Shown here one piece after another: positions 47,510 through 60,418 of a stretch of 64,000 bases of DNA. The stretch is from Malaya genurostris. Its lineage: Eukaryota > Arthropoda > Insecta > Diptera > Culicidae. The notes below the pieces were generated by a model. It was not told the origin of the DNA. It did no database searches and saw nothing but the letters and a program-made list of their open reading frames with translations. The translations under genes and the position numbers were made by a program. The stretch's first letter is position 1. The number at the start of each line of letters is the position of its first letter. Location of the stretch: NCBI RefSeq assembly GCF_030247185.1, contig NC_080570.1:868001-932000 (forward strand). Direction: 5' to 3'.

Positions 47510-50500
47510 AGTTGAACGTAAAAGATCATTTAAATTGCAGATATTCCAAGATTTTAACATACAGTTTCTGCACTGATATAAGAATTTAGTGTACATTTAT
47601 TATTTTGAGTAATTATTCATAATAATCTCATAGTTTGATTTTGATTGAAGACGCCTCAAAAATTAATTAATAAAAATTGAATCTCGCTCGACACTTTTAA
47701 AATCGTTATAAAATTAGAACATTGTACCAAATTAGTGATACCAAATACTATGCTGCTCTTTTATTGTTGAAAGAAAAACTAAAATGAAGAGCGTGGAGGT
47801 TGCCTAGATTCCAAGATGAAGAATAAGAATCTTTATCGGACAGATACAGTTACTAAACGCAAATGGAGCTCACACAATCATCAAGGCTGATTGAATAAGA
47901 TATTTTCCTCCATGAAAATTGCACATTGCATGTATTGTAAAAATTAACCTCCGTATACTAAATTGGTAAGCCTACGACACCCACCTTATAGCCCTGCTAT
48001 AGCACCTTCTGATTTCTATCTGTTTCGAAAACTGATACATTATTAGATAGCAGTATGTGTGTGTGTGAGTGTGTTTGTGTGTAACTTGAAATGCGAAATG
48101 ATTTTTTTTTGCAAACAGAATGCAAGTACGACTATCAAGAGCAAAAAATAAACGATTTGCCAATTCAATGGAAAATTAAAGCAATTAGTACATTTTCGCA
48201 ATTTTGTCAATCTTAACTACACCTCAGGTCGATGGTCGAAGATATAACTTGTCTTGCATTTGTCCTGTACACTTACGAATCTGTAAAATGCGTTTAAACG
48301 TTTCCTGTGTTTATCGAACTGTTTCATCCTTTCCGAAAAGTAAGCTTCGTTGCCAGCAATGTCAATTAGTATTTATTTTTGGACAAGTGTTGATTTGCAT
48401 TAGAATTGTGATGATTTGCGTTAGAATTTAATTCATTTCACAATTATCATTTCTTCTAGACAGAAGAATTTCATTGATTTTATGTGAAAACTGAAGCTTG
48501 CAGAACTATGAAGAATAAATGCATTTGTCTCAAAATCACAATTGTTTTGTTTCACGGCTTTTTATATGACATGGCATCTTAACGATTATATTGCAGATCT
48601 ATTTACAGACAATTCATTGATTATAGACTGAGTAATTTTTTTGTATTCAAATGGAAATAATATTGCTAGAAATTGCATGGAACCAAACAATATTTGTAAC
48701 TTTATGATATCACATGGAAGTTATTGAATTAATTTGGAAAATTTCTAAACGTGTGATTTGTTAAACAATGAGCTTATTTCAAATGCATTTTAAAAAGTTT
48801 CATTAAAACATCTCCATCACGAAACAGCACATTGGTTGCGTTAGTCAACGCTTGGGCTCAATTATAATTGAAATTTCAACAGAATATTACTGTAAACTTG
48901 TACGAATAGAACAACAAAACTACAAAACCCAACTTATCTAGCTTAGTCGGATCTCCAAGTATTCAAAGCAACTTTGATGAACCGTCATTTGTATGCATGA
49001 AGAAAAGCTTAATTACTTCTAAATTCTGCCAGCATTATTTGATGGCTTTGATGGTTTTCCTTCTGATTCAATGATATTCTCGACTGAATATGTTCAGTTT
49101 AAACTTACTAACTAAAAACTGTCTTTTTAGGACAGAAAGTAATTATTCTTTATGTCGGTGAGGTCGATTGTCGACATTCTTATTCCTATGGTTTTTTAGT
49201 TATCCACAAAAATTCTTAATTTTGTATCCAACTTGAAAACCAGAGTGGACTCAATTTTCTTCAACTAAAGTTATGAAAGTGCAAATTGTTATTAACGTGA
49301 AAAAGTCTGCTACAAAAAAAATGCTATCAAAATGCAATGAAAATGGATTTTACCTTTTTTTATAATCATTACTCAACCGGTAACTCGTACTTTTGTATGG
49401 CACTGACTTCAAAATTCTAAGTTCGTTCGACGGCGCTGTTCAGGTCATTTTAGGATGAACACACATAGCGATAGATTAATTAATGCAGTAGGAACTTGTG
49501 TCCACATGAATTTCACTTTCTAATCACTTCATCCAACATAGTTTATTGCGTTGAAAAATGACTGTGCTGACACAACAATCATAATTACCACAATCAACCA
49601 ATTAGTTATGCAGTAGTAGCGATATAAATGTTTCTAATCTAGTCTTGTAGTATTCGGCATCCGTATATTAAATTATTTTTATGTCAATTATGATGTGTTA
49701 AATTTACACGCACTAAACTGTTTATCCTTTCACCACCTCTTTGCTTCTTGCTCTGGGCACTAAAGTTGTTAATGTTTAATAGATCATCATATACATGTGT
49801 TTCTTAGTTTTCGCATTATTCGTTATTGATATCAGAAACCGTAAAACAAAATCATATTTCAAGATAAACAACTGGTACAGAGCCCTGGCGAATTTTTGCT
49901 GTTTCTAAATTCGTTGATTTTTTTTCCTGCTGCTTCCGTCTTTCACTGCCTTCACTCACCGAGTGTGATAAACGATTACGATGAAGTATATAAAATTTTA
50001 TTGAACGTCGAACTCTAAAAAAAACCCCGACACTCATTCGGACTGGAACGCGACTGCTCGGTTTGGAATCCGCTGAAAGCACTGTTAAACTATAATTTTC
50101 CTCCTTTTTGTCTGCTTTTCCTCGGACTCGGGTCTCTCAGTGTCTTCCGTACGCTTTTCTCTTTCGCTCTAACTGCCTTGACCGGTGGGGTATGTTTCGA
50201 ACCGGCTAGTGTTATTCTGTTCAGAATTAACGAACCGATCAGGGCTGACTCCCAGTCGCAGTTCAACAAGGATTCGAGGACGCGGAGAATAGCGTCGAAA
50301 TTAAACGCATGTGTTCACTAAACAACTCGTCAGATCGTACTGCGCGAGAAGGAGTAATTCGTTGTAGTCGTGACATGGCCGCCATAGCTCCGCTCAAATG
50401 TTGATTTTATATAAAAAAAACTGTACAACGAATGCAATAAAACGCTGGCTCTCTGGTGCGCTAGCAACTGTATGTATGTATTTCTCAGATCGTTGTGGCA

Positions 50501-52500
50501 ACACACCAGCAAAGATACATAATAACAGTGTGCTTCTGGTGTTCGACTGTAGGTCTTGGACTCGAGCAGTACGTCACCCTCCTTGAGGATACTGTTTCTG
50601 GGTGTGCAGTAAAAAATATTATCAGCATACAGATTGGCTATACTTCTGAAGAACATACTGTTTCTAGGCTGGCTCATGCGCTTTGCCGTCGAGATTTTCT
50701 TCGCTCAACGCTTCGTATCAAATATTGACTTTCCGTGCCCCAAAAGCGATAGAACACGTCACCAAGGAAAAACAGTAGTCGAAATTGATTACGGTTCTCG
50801 ATTATTGCCAAGAAAAACGCATACACAGAGGTCCTGTAGGGATAGGGCCAGCCATTTTCATCAGCATAAATTTCGCTTGCCTCATAAATCAATCCCATGA
50901 GCATGCCAGAAAGGAAGTCAAACAAATAACTCCCATTTGGCCCGTTTCATTCCTTTTTATTCCAGGGTGGGAATCGATTTTTCTTTTTCTATTTATTGTG
51001 AAATTGAATTGAACGCCGGCGGAAACCGTTGCCATCTTGCGAGTTGAGAAAAACTCATTTGTTCGCAGTTTATTTAGAACAGTTATTTATGATATTTTCC
51101 CTCTCCCCTTGAACACCGTGCACCGTTTCGACTTGGTATCTGAATTAAAGGCAATATCGAGATTAGACTCATTAAGGAGGGACTCCATAGAAAAAGACTT
51201 GATGAATGTTCGAAATTCAATATATTTTTCCCCTTAACCCTGTATCCGGAAAAATCTCATTAGCATGGAACACCACGAGTTCACGCTGCACTAAACCCAA
51301 AGTTCAATTATCCTTCCCGGCTCTCGCTGACCCAACGGAGCCATATAAAGCTCTATCAACTCTGTTTCATTTTATCCGGATAGAATGTAATATAAAGAGA
51401 GTTGCTATGGCAGTCATCTGCTGACATTGTCGTTTTCCCTAATGGGCAAACTGAATCCAGTTGGCGGATTGCAGCGTCGAAAACATTGTTGTTTACTTTT
51501 GACGTCCCCAACGAATAGTATGTGAATATGTGATCGAAATTTTTACAACCTCCCAGCGCACATCGCTATTGGTGACGAGATTTAAATCCAAGCTAAGCCT
51601 TCCTGCAGGCTGGTTGTGATGCAACAAAAACCATGGCGACAGTTCGGGCGACCCCACAACTAGCACCAGAATAACGACTCAGTCTCCCAGGCTCCATCTT
51701 TTGCAAGTGTTCACTGTGTTCATTGGAATGGATAGAAGCATCTCTTCGGTAGGGTTATTATTCTCGAACGCCCTTTCCTCAGTCACATGGCTCTGTGGTA
51801 GGAGACGAGAATTTTAATTTAATTTTCTTGTTTGCGTTCGTCTGCATTAAAATGGGAGATTTATTTTTCTGCTTCCTGGGAAGCATAAACCGTCGTTGCA
51901 GCACGGAGGCAACAATAACTCAGTAAACTCAGCAAACGAATTTGCGAAGTAATCCGAACTATTTCATAAATGTTATACACCAAATACTTCAAGTTTAAGT
52001 TCACTGCTGCTATCGTTCAATTTGATAGAAAATGTATATTATTTATAAAAAACTGGCATTTTCTAACGATTCTCTCTGGTTCCCATAACCGATCTTTCCA
52101 TGTCTATGAGCGTAGTTTCGGATACATTAGAAGGAGAGCTAAAGCCTGGCTTTGCTTCGCGTCATCAGAATCAGAACATGGTATGGTGGTACTACATTGA
52201 ACTCGACCATCTGTTTCAACAGTTACTTTCCTATTCATAAGTGTACAGCACAATTGGACGACGAGTACCACGATGCTTTAAATATCCTTTAATACAGTCT
52301 AAATAAAAGTTTATGGTGAATTAAACATTCAAAAATGGGTAGAAAAGTGTTTAGATCTTCGTTCAGCACAGTAAAAGCAAAGCTCAAAAATTTCCACCTC
52401 TGACGAACGGAAAACATTTTTACAATTCTTGGTTGGGGAAATTCTGAACCCTATAGTTCATAAAACTTCAAAACAAAATAGTGAGTCAAGAGAGTGAACT
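47510..52500. other. Non-coding flank with a possible regulatory segment
   Basis: A GT-rich microsatellite lies at 48056-48081. The 49850-50400 segment is richer in G+C than its surroundings, with CTCTC/GAGAG motifs and a strong minus-strand splice donor. No protein-coding exon was recognised. Confidence 0.45.
49961..50340 (-). promoter_or_regulatory. Speculative alternative first exon or promoter region
   Basis: The minus strand has a near-consensus donor ACTCG|GTGAGTG (exon side ends at 49960), preceded by higher-G+C sequence with GAGAGACCC and AGAGCGAAAGAGAAA. GGCCGCCAT (PHO-like) lies just upstream at 50376-50384. Fly Abd-B has r-class first exons tens of kilobases upstream. No Inr/DPE pair with correct spacing was found, so this is a weak candidate. 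Confidence 0.2.
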
Positions 52501-52510
52501 TTTAGATAGA

Positions 52511-52559
52511 CCATGTCTTTCTCATGAAGATAAAACTCTCATGTCTTTCTCATGAAGAT
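52511..52559 (+). repeat. Short tandem duplication
   Basis: CATGTCTTTCTCATGAAGAT occurs twice within about 50 bp, separated by AAAACTCT. Confidence 0.75.
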
Positions 52560-52579
52560 TCCACTCGGTTGAGATCACA

Positions 52580-53560
52580 AAACGTTCGTGTGTGGATATG
52601 TAACGAAAATGTGCACTCTTAGACCCACAGTCTGCTTTGAAATTGTGTCCGGTTTGAACCTCCGGTTCAGAAGCTACAAGATAGAATGTACACTCGATTT
52701 TCTCAAAAACTACTTGATCGATTTTTACAAGCTTGAATTCAAACCGTACCACAGCCATAACGTTGAATTTTATTTGGATCCGACTTCCGATTGAGGAGTT
52801 ACGGGGAAAAGTACGCACAAAATTAAAACAAATATGCACTGGCTTTTCCCCGAAATTGTTGAACAGGTCTCAACAAGCCTAGGTTTACGGTCCCTTCGAA
52901 TATTGTTTTATTTCATCCAGATGAAACTTCTATTTTTAGAACGTAATCCTATACATGACGCTGGAAAAACAAAAAAAAACCTTTCAACTAAACGTATAAT
53001 TCTTGAATTGTGTAGATCTCGTTAGGTGATGGTAAAAAAATTGATTTCGGGAATATCGTGTCACAGTTCCCGGTTCCCGAACTATCGGAAATAGTGGTCA
53101 AAAACTCTCAAGAACTCACTTCGATTTTCATAAATTCAGGCATGAAAAAAAGTTCTTATAGCCCCATAAGCTGCTACTGAATCTTATTCCGATACAACTG
53201 CCGGATCTAAAGTTACAGAATGATGTGTTTTTAAAACTCCAAGCCGACGTTTAGAGCGACCGTGCCAAAAAAAAGCCTAGAAAATATCACTAATTTGTCA
53301 CTAGAATAATGTTTAACAACATTTAGTATAATTTATAGTGAATATAGCAAAACTAAATGGTGTTAAAACATTATTCTAGTAGAAAATATTAGAAATTTGG
53401 CACAAAAATGTTTCGTGGGCTGTGTTAGTGATAGGCCATTCTTGCTTTTATTAAAAATTCAATGAGAAGTGTTTTGAAGAATCGCATATTAATATGAGGA
53501 AGGCATCTTTACGCCACTTGGTAGATTGAAACCGGAATTCAAGCACAATTTTCTTCCTTG
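52580..53560 (+). repeat. Interspersed repeat family X, copy 3 (longest)
   Basis: Contains TGTACACTCGATTTTCTCAA, CGATTTTTACAAGCTTGAAT, TTGGATCCGACTTCCGATT, TTCCCGGTTCCCGAACTATC and, at its 3' end, AAGGCATCTTTACGCCACTT-GGTAGATTGAAACCGG. The last is the counterpart of CCACTAGGTGGATTAAAACA at 34510. The inner units match the other copies. No coding capacity. Confidence 0.65.
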
Positions 53561-53569
53561 AACATTCCA

Positions 53570-54419
53570 AAAACTAGATATCACAGAAAAGAGAAATTGA
53601 AAAACCTCTCCTTAATTCACTTAGGGGTGTGATAATGCCTTTCTTTTGTCATTCAAACTGTCATTGAAAAATATTTTCTTACGCGAATTTGGCTGATTTT
53701 TTACACAAATCTAATCAGGATGTTTCGGTTAATTCAGAAAAGCGTAACTCAGTGCTTACGTCGCATACTCGCCAACATTCTCTAAATCAAAAGTATTAGC
53801 AATAATAATTTGAACTTGATCATTGGTTCATTCTAAAGCCATTTGATCTTCGAATTCCGAGAAAATTGTGCAGAGAGAGACAACTTTAAAAAAGTGCACA
53901 CATACACACATACACAGACATTTTCCGATCTCGTCGAGCTGAATCGAATGATATATAATACTAGGAATCACTGTTGCTCCGATCATAAGTCGGTTTCACC
54001 AGCAATTCTATTACCTTTCTATAGAGAAAAGCAAAAAGGAGAAATGTTTGTCCACAAACATTTTTGATCTAAATAATTGCTTAGAACAGTGTTGGTGATT
54101 GCTGAAAATTTGACAGAAGCTGCTCGATTTTTATTGTTATATTGTATACAACATTTTCAATCCGATAGAAGATGCTACAAGAATTCGAGTCTCTCAATGC
54201 ATGAACCTCGAGAGAATTTTTCTACATTTCTTCGCTTCACTTCATACTCTGAGTATTTCATGGCCCTTAAAAAAAATTCAGTCTGATAATGATCGCCGCT
54301 GTGTGGAATTTACCAAGAGAGAATCGCAAGTTGACAATTATCGCAGAAAATCGAATCGATGATTCGACTTGATGATTCTCATACTAGGTTGCAATATTTA
54401 AAAACCCTTGTGTGGAGCA
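53570..54419. other. Non-coding flank left of the non-LTR element
   Basis: Nothing recognised beyond a short CACACATA microsatellite (53879-53899). Confidence 0.45.
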
Positions 54420-54429
54420 TTCACATTCA

Positions 54430-54446
54430 TTTTTTTTTTTTTTTTT
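54430..54446 (-). other. Retrotransposon poly(A) tail
   Basis: Seventeen T on the plus strand, i.e. a poly(A) tail at the element's 3' end. The first bases may belong to the target duplication. Confidence 0.85.
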
Positions 54447-54759
54447 CATAAATACGTTTATTTCATAGGCAATATACATAAGTTTTTCTTCGCCGTGGCA
54501 TCCACAATACATAGTAGTTTAAACCTAATACATTTCGAATATCATATTAGTATGTTGGTACTCATTAGTTAATCTAAACACTGTTTTTATCAAGCGAGTT
54601 GCTATTTTAAATTACATTAAATAAAATACATTTATTTTGTACATGATCTTATAACTATTTCAGGATTGTTTGTATCAGTTCACCACTTATATTCAATATC
54701 CTATAGTTGGCTATTGGTTGAACTCATGGAAGAGAAAACAGTTTAACATAAAATAAAAT

Positions 54760-57700
54760 TTAAATTGGAACTCCAATGGATTTAATGAAATGATAAAGAA
54801 GTTTCATGTATGGAAGGTCACGACAAGCAAGAATGTCGCGAACTGGGACATTGGATAGTCTACCTTGGGTACGCAAGGAATTTATTAGTTGAGATCTGAC
54901 ATCACGAAACTCCACGCATGTCCAAACAACATGGTCAATATCGCGGTAACCTTCGCCGCAAGCACAATGATTAGTCTCGGAAAGTCCAATTCGAAGGAGA
55001 TGTGCATCTAACGTGTAGTGATTGGACATGAGTCTGGACATCACACGAATGAAATCTCTACTCACATCCAGTCCCCTGAACCATGCCTTTGTCGATATTT
55101 TAGGAATAATTGAGTGCATCCACCGACCCAGATCATCTTTATCCCAAGAAGCTTGCCAGCTGGCAAGTGTTCTTTGGCGAGACGCGCTATAGAATTCGTT
55201 GAAAGCAATCGGTCTCTCATAAATTTCACCCTCAATAGCACCACGTTTGGCTAAAATATCGGCTCTTTCATTGCCTGGAATGGAGCAATGAGCCGGAACC
55301 CAAACTATTGTGATTAGATAATTATTATTCAATATGTCGTTCAGACACTGTTTTATTTTACCCAAGAAAAACGGTTCATTTTTGCCAGCAGCGTTTGAGC
55401 GAATGGCTTCAATTGCACTCAGACTATCTGTGAAGAGGAAATAATGGTTTGGAGATAATGTGACGATTACATTCAAGCTATAATGAACTGCTGCTAACTC
55501 TGCTATATAAACAGATGCAGGTTCTTGAAGCTTGAATGAGGCCGAAACATTATTGTTGAACATACCAAACCCTGTCGCTTCTTCCATTCGCGATCCGTCC
55601 GTGTAAAACATTTTCTCAGAGTTAATATGCCTGAACTTACTTGAAAATATTTTTGGGATTTCCATAGAGCGTAGGTGGTCCGGGATTCCACGCACTTCGC
55701 GCTGCATGGATGTGTCGAAAAATAAAGTTGAGTCAGGTACATTTAGGAGGCTGACACGGATAGGAATATATCTTGAAGGGTTGATTTCCTGTGACATATG
55801 GTTAAAATATACTGTCATGAATTTTGTTTGAGATCGAAGCTCGACTAGTCGTTCGAAATTATTAATTACCATGGGATTCAGCACATCACATCTTATTAGC
55901 AGGCGTGATGAAAGCTCCCAAAATCGATCTTTTAATGGAAGAACTCCCGCCAGAACTTCAAGACTCATTGTATGTGTCGAATGCATGCAGCCTAAAGCAA
56001 TTCGCAAACAACGGTACTGAATTCGCTCAAGTTTGATAATATGAGAATTTGCAGCGGAACGAAAACAAACGCATCCATATTCCATCACTGAAAGTATCGT
56101 TGTCTGATACAATTTTATTAGATCTTGCGGATGAGCACCCCACCAAGACCCTGTTATTGTTCGAAGAAAATTTACTCTTTGTTGGCATTTCGTTATCAGA
56201 TACCTAATGTGTCCTCCCCACGTGCATTTGGAATCAAACCACACCCCGAGGTATTTGAAAGTCAAAACCTGTTCGATTATTCTTCCCATCATATGAAGCT
56301 GAAGTTGCGCGGGATCATGCTTTTTTGAAAAGACGACCAGCTCTGTTTTCTCCGCAGAGAATTCGATACCAAGATGAACAGCCCAAACGGACAATTTATC
56401 TAAGGTATCTTGCAATGGTTTTTGCAGATCAATAGCTTTGGATCCAGTAACTGAAACCACGCCATCATCTGCCAATTGTCTTAGTGTACATGGGGTTACT
56501 AGACAGCTGTCAATGTCATTCACGTAAAAATTATAGAGGAGCGGACTGAGGCATGAGCCTTGCGGGAGACCCATGTAGCTAATTCTGATTGTTGCCAAAT
56601 CGCCATGTGAAAAATGCATGCGTTTCTCTGACAAAAGGTTGTGCAAATAATTATTTATAACCGCTGGGAGTCCATGTTGGTGGAGCTTGTCTGAAAGAAA
56701 ATCAATGGAAACTGAATCAAATGCTCCTTTAATGTCTAAAAATACAGATGCCATTTGTTGCTTTTGAGCGAAGGCAATTTGGATGTCAGACGAAAGTAAT
56801 GCAAGGCAATCATTCGTCCCTTTATTTCTACGGAAGCCAAACTGAGTATCTGACAACAAACCGTTCGTCTCGACCCAAGTGTCGAGACGTCGTAGAATAA
56901 TTTTTTCGAACAATTTTCTGATGCAGGACAACATCGCAATGGGTCTATATGAGTTGTGATTGGAAGCTGGTTTCCCCGGCTTTTAAATGGCGATAACTTT
57001 CACTTGTCTCCAGTCAGGTGGAACAATATTTTGCTCAAGAAACTTGTTGAACAATTCCAACAAACGTCTTTTTGCGAGGTCGGGCAGATTCTTCACCAAG
57101 TTGAATTTAATTCTGTCCAATCCAGGAGCGTTATTGTTACAAGACATGAGTGCTATGGAAAATTCCATCATTGAAAAGGGGCTATCAATGGAATCATCAT
57201 TTGAAGAAGACTCCCTAACAATGCTATGCGTAGGAACGGAATCTGGACAAACTTTCCTCGCAAAATCAAATATCCATCGATTCGAGTACTCCTCACTCTC
57301 ATTTCCTACGTTACGATTCCTCATTCGTCTGGCCGTATTCCAAAGAGTGCTCATTGAGGTTTCTCTTGACAAACCTTCCACAAAATGTCTCCAATAGCTG
57401 CATTTCTTAACCCGAAGTATGTTCTTGTACTTGGTTTCTAAAACCAAGAATTTTTCAAAATTCTGAGGAGTTCCTCCTCCTCGTTTTAAAAACGTCTTGA
57501 AAGCATTTTGTTTCGCGTGTTTAGCATCTGAGCACTCTTTGTCCCACCAAGGATTTGGAGGTCTTCTGTTAGACGATGGACCAAGAAATCGTTTGGTTTG
57601 GGCTTGTTCTGCGGCCTCCAGAATCGAACAAACGAGGAAGTCATATTCTTCAAGTGGGGGAAGCTCTTCCATTGAAGTTAAGACACTTGAAATATTACTT

Positions 57701-58452
57701 TGGTATTTAATCCAGTCAATATTTTTTGTCAAATCATATGGAATATTAACTGAATTAGCAATGCCTTTGTTACTGCTAATTGAGATGATGATTGGTAAAT
57801 GATCGCTACCATGTAAATCAGGAAATACTTTCCAGGTGCAATCTAGTCGAATTGAAGTCGAACAAAGAGATAAATCTAATGCACTTGGACGTGCAGGAGG
57901 TCTTGGGATCCGTGTCATGCTACCCATATTTAGTACCGTCATGCTAAAATTGTCGCAAATATTATATATTAGAGATGATCTGCTATCATTGTAAACGGAA
58001 CCCCACATCATTCCGTGCGAATTGAAATCTCCTAAAATCAAACGTGGAGCAGGAAGGGCTTCGACAATTTCATTAAGCTGTCGTTGTCCAACTTGAGCTC
58101 TTGGAGGAATATATACCGAAGCAATGCAAATGTCCTTTCCTTTAATGTTTATTTGACAAGCAACAACTTCTATACTAGAAGTCGAAGGAATGTTTAATCT
58201 ATAAAAGGAATAACATTTCTTAATTCCTAAAAGCACTCCACCATACGGGGAGTCTCTGTCGAGACGTATAATGTTAAAGTCATTAAAATTTAAGGCTATG
58301 TTTGATGTAAGCCATGTTTCGCACAAAGCAAATACATCACATTTTTGACTATGCAACAAAACTTTAAATGAATCAAGTTTTGGCATGATGCTTCGACAAT
58401 TCCACTGCAGGACAGTGATTGAATCATTTGCGGCGGATGATAAATTATCCAT
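54760..58452 (-). pseudogene. Non-LTR retrotransposon ORF2 with one in-frame stop (endonuclease, RT, RNase H)
   Basis: 1230 codons from ATG at 58452 (MDNLSS), interrupted by TAA at 56985-56983 (codon 490) with the frame continuing unchanged after it. The APE endonuclease shows QWNCRS (N18), CETW (E45), LGDFNSH (D142, N144) and GSDHLP (D217, H218). The RT shows FLDIKGAFD (571-579), GLPQGSCLSP and LADD (660-663), where leucine replaces the usual Y/F before ADD. The RNase H shows YTDGS (D952), IAELAAV, FTDSLS, PAHCSIPGNERAD. A CACGEGYRDIDHVVWTC zinc-finger-like motif ends the protein. It would nick DNA and prime reverse transcription, but the nonsense codon separates EN from RT. Confidence 0.92.
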
Positions 58453-59758
58453 CAAATGATACAAAACCTGTAAGAGCTGGCCATTGAGCTGATAACTGTT
58501 TCAAAAAAGTTCTAGCTATTGGAAGGAATGCTGTTATGATGGTCTTTAGAGGTTCAGAAATATTGAATGCAGCGAAAATCCATTCTACAATTTCCGAAAA
58601 TTTCAGTAATCCTGTTGGTGAATGTGAAATGGAGCCCACTGGATTATTGTCTTTTCTTGAGCTAGTTCCTGGATTGGTTTGTGAATTTGACAAACCAGGA
58701 GGCACAGTTTTTGGTTTTAAATTTGGCTTTTTAGCTTTAACACGGGGATCTTTTTTTGAAGGTATAATTTTAGGTGTCTTTTTTGGTATTTTGTGGTTTG
58801 TTAATCTCCTCTTAACAGACCCTTGAGGAGTGACAAACGAGGTATCTTCACTATTTCCGTCAGAGTCAGATTCCTCTGGCTCCGCAAGATTTGAAAAACC
58901 GTTTTCGGTTTCCAAAGGGGAGACATGTATGACCGTTTTGAGCATTTCTGCATATGTGCGCTTAGACCGTGCTTTTAAAGAAAGCTTCATTTTGTCTTTA
59001 CGCAGCTTAAATGCAGCGCACACTGAAAGATCATCATGAGGGCTTTCCCCACAATAAACACATTTTTCAACATCTTTATCGCAAAGATTATCCTTATGAG
59101 GCCCTTGACATTTGATACATTTGGACTTATTACTACAGTAAGTAGCTGTATGTCCGAATTTTTTACAGTTCGTGCAATTCATAACATGCGGTACGAAAAG
59201 CCGAACAGGAAGACGAATTTTATCGATATAGACATGGCTAGGCAATGCAGATCCGGCAAATGTTACGCGAAACGAATCTGAGGGACGATAAGACTTTTTT
59301 CCATCGACAATAGATGCTGAGTACAATTGTTTGCACTCGAGTATCTTAACTCCCTCAAGCATGGAGTTTTTAAAACGGCCAACTCCATTTTTAAGTAAAT
59401 CATCTGCTGTCAGACTTGCTTCAGTCACAACACCGTCAATTTCTACCTCCTTCGATGGAATGTAAACTCGATATTCAATAGCAAATAATTTACAGGTTAC
59501 AATATCGTTTGCCTGTTTCAAGTCGTTAACTACAACTCGAATTTTATCTCTATTAACCTTACAGATTTCTTTAACTTCAGAGAAATGTGATGTCAAATCC
59601 TTTGTAATTTGCATCAAGTTTAAAATCTTTTCTTTTTTTCGAAGATAGACTATCCATGGCCCAGTGGTACCCTGTGGATAATGTTTAGCCCTCGGAGTAT
59701 TTAAACTTTTACTAGTATCCGGAATCGGATTCGGATGATCTTCCATGAGATCATCCAT
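58445..59758 (-). CDS. Non-LTR retrotransposon ORF1 (gag-like nucleic-acid-binding protein)
   Basis: 437 residues from ATG at 59758 (MDDLMEDHPNPIPD). The frame is open further upstream, but that part reads through the 5' UTR and has a tandem RRLPIGN/KRLPIGN repeat, so I take this ATG. ORF1 proteins coat element RNA and deliver it to chromatin (family knowledge). Three zinc knuckles follow a basic, hydrophobic domain: CTNCKKFGHTATYC (about 195-208), CIKCQGPHKDNLC (214-226) and CVYCGESPHDDLSVC (233-247). An acidic S/D/E stretch and a lysine/proline-rich tail come next. It ends ...GFVSFDG with TAA overlapping the ORF2 start (ATGGATAA), suggesting reinitiation. Intact. Confidence 0.88.
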   Translation of the reverse strand: MDDLMEDHPNPIPDTSKSLNTPRAKHYPQGTTGPWIVYLRKKEKILNLMQITKDLTSHFSEVKEICKVNRDKIRVVVNDLKQANDIVTCKLFAIEYRVYIPSKEVEIDGVVTEASLTADDLLKNGVGRFKNSMLEGVKILECKQLYSASIVDGKKSYRPSDSFRVTFAGSALPSHVYIDKIRLPVRLFVPHVMNCTNCKKFGHTATYCSNKSKCIKCQGPHKDNLCDKDVEKCVYCGESPHDDLSVCAAFKLRKDKMKLSLKARSKRTYAEMLKTVIHVSPLETENGFSNLAEPEESDSDGNSEDTSFVTPQGSVKRRLTNHKIPKKTPKIIPSKKDPRVKAKKPNLKPKTVPPGLSNSQTNPGTSSRKDNNPVGSISHSPTGLLKFSEIVEWIFAAFNISEPLKTIITAFLPIARTFLKQLSAQWPALTGFVSFDG

Positions 59759-60418
59759 TACATTAAATTTTTTTTGTAAATTAATAATACCAAAATAAAA
59801 ACTTATGTTTAGTAAAATTTCAGATATAAGAAATAAAAAATAAATTAAATTAAATCTACCTTGTAGCTGATGTCTCTGTTCCTTTATCGTGAAGAACGAC
59901 GTGAAGCTCTTCCAACGATTTCCAATTGGCAGTCTTTTGCTGTTTCCAATTGGCAGTCTTCTGTCGTTTACTGCTATCTCAGTTGCTCTGCCGTCGTTGT
60001 GAACACCACTGCACTTGCTGTACCTGACCCCAGGTACAGTGCTTTTGCTCTTGGTGGCGATCAAATGCGATGCTTGCAGTGTAGCACCTCGCGATATATG
60101 CCGTCTCTTTTGATCCTACGCAGCGTACAAATTCTGGTACCTGGTAGATCAGCACTGGGTTGCTTTAGCACCTCTGTGCCTTTGCACCCCTTCGTCTTCG
60201 CACCTTTATGCGATGGCACCTCTGTGACTCGTCACTTCTATGCTCTCGCACCTCTGTGTCTCTACACCTCTGTGCGTATGAACGGGATGGCCTTCGTTGC
60301 TAGCTTTCCAGTCGGGAAACGCCCCGAATATTGCGTTTGCTATGGGCAGTTTAACTACCTGAAGCTTAGAATTGTCTCGGTAGCAGCCGTTAACTCACGA
60401 GCCAGTACAATCGAAACA
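59759..60418 (-). other. Retrotransposon 5' UTR with internal short repeats
   Basis: Holds two copies of TTTCCAATTGGCAGTCTT (about 59919 and 59944, plus-strand reading), and a cluster at about 60168-60276 of imperfect GCACCTCTGTG-type units (GCACCTCTGTGCCT, GCACCTTTATGCGA, GCACCTCTGTGACT, GCACCTCTGTGTCT, ACACCTCTGTGCGT). Confidence 0.75.

Noticed and set aside
48056..48081. GT-rich run as a functional element
   Set aside because: Simple microsatellite; nothing adjacent suggests a role.
56125..57802. Plus-strand open frames inside the retrotransposon
   Set aside because: Antisense shadows of ORF2.
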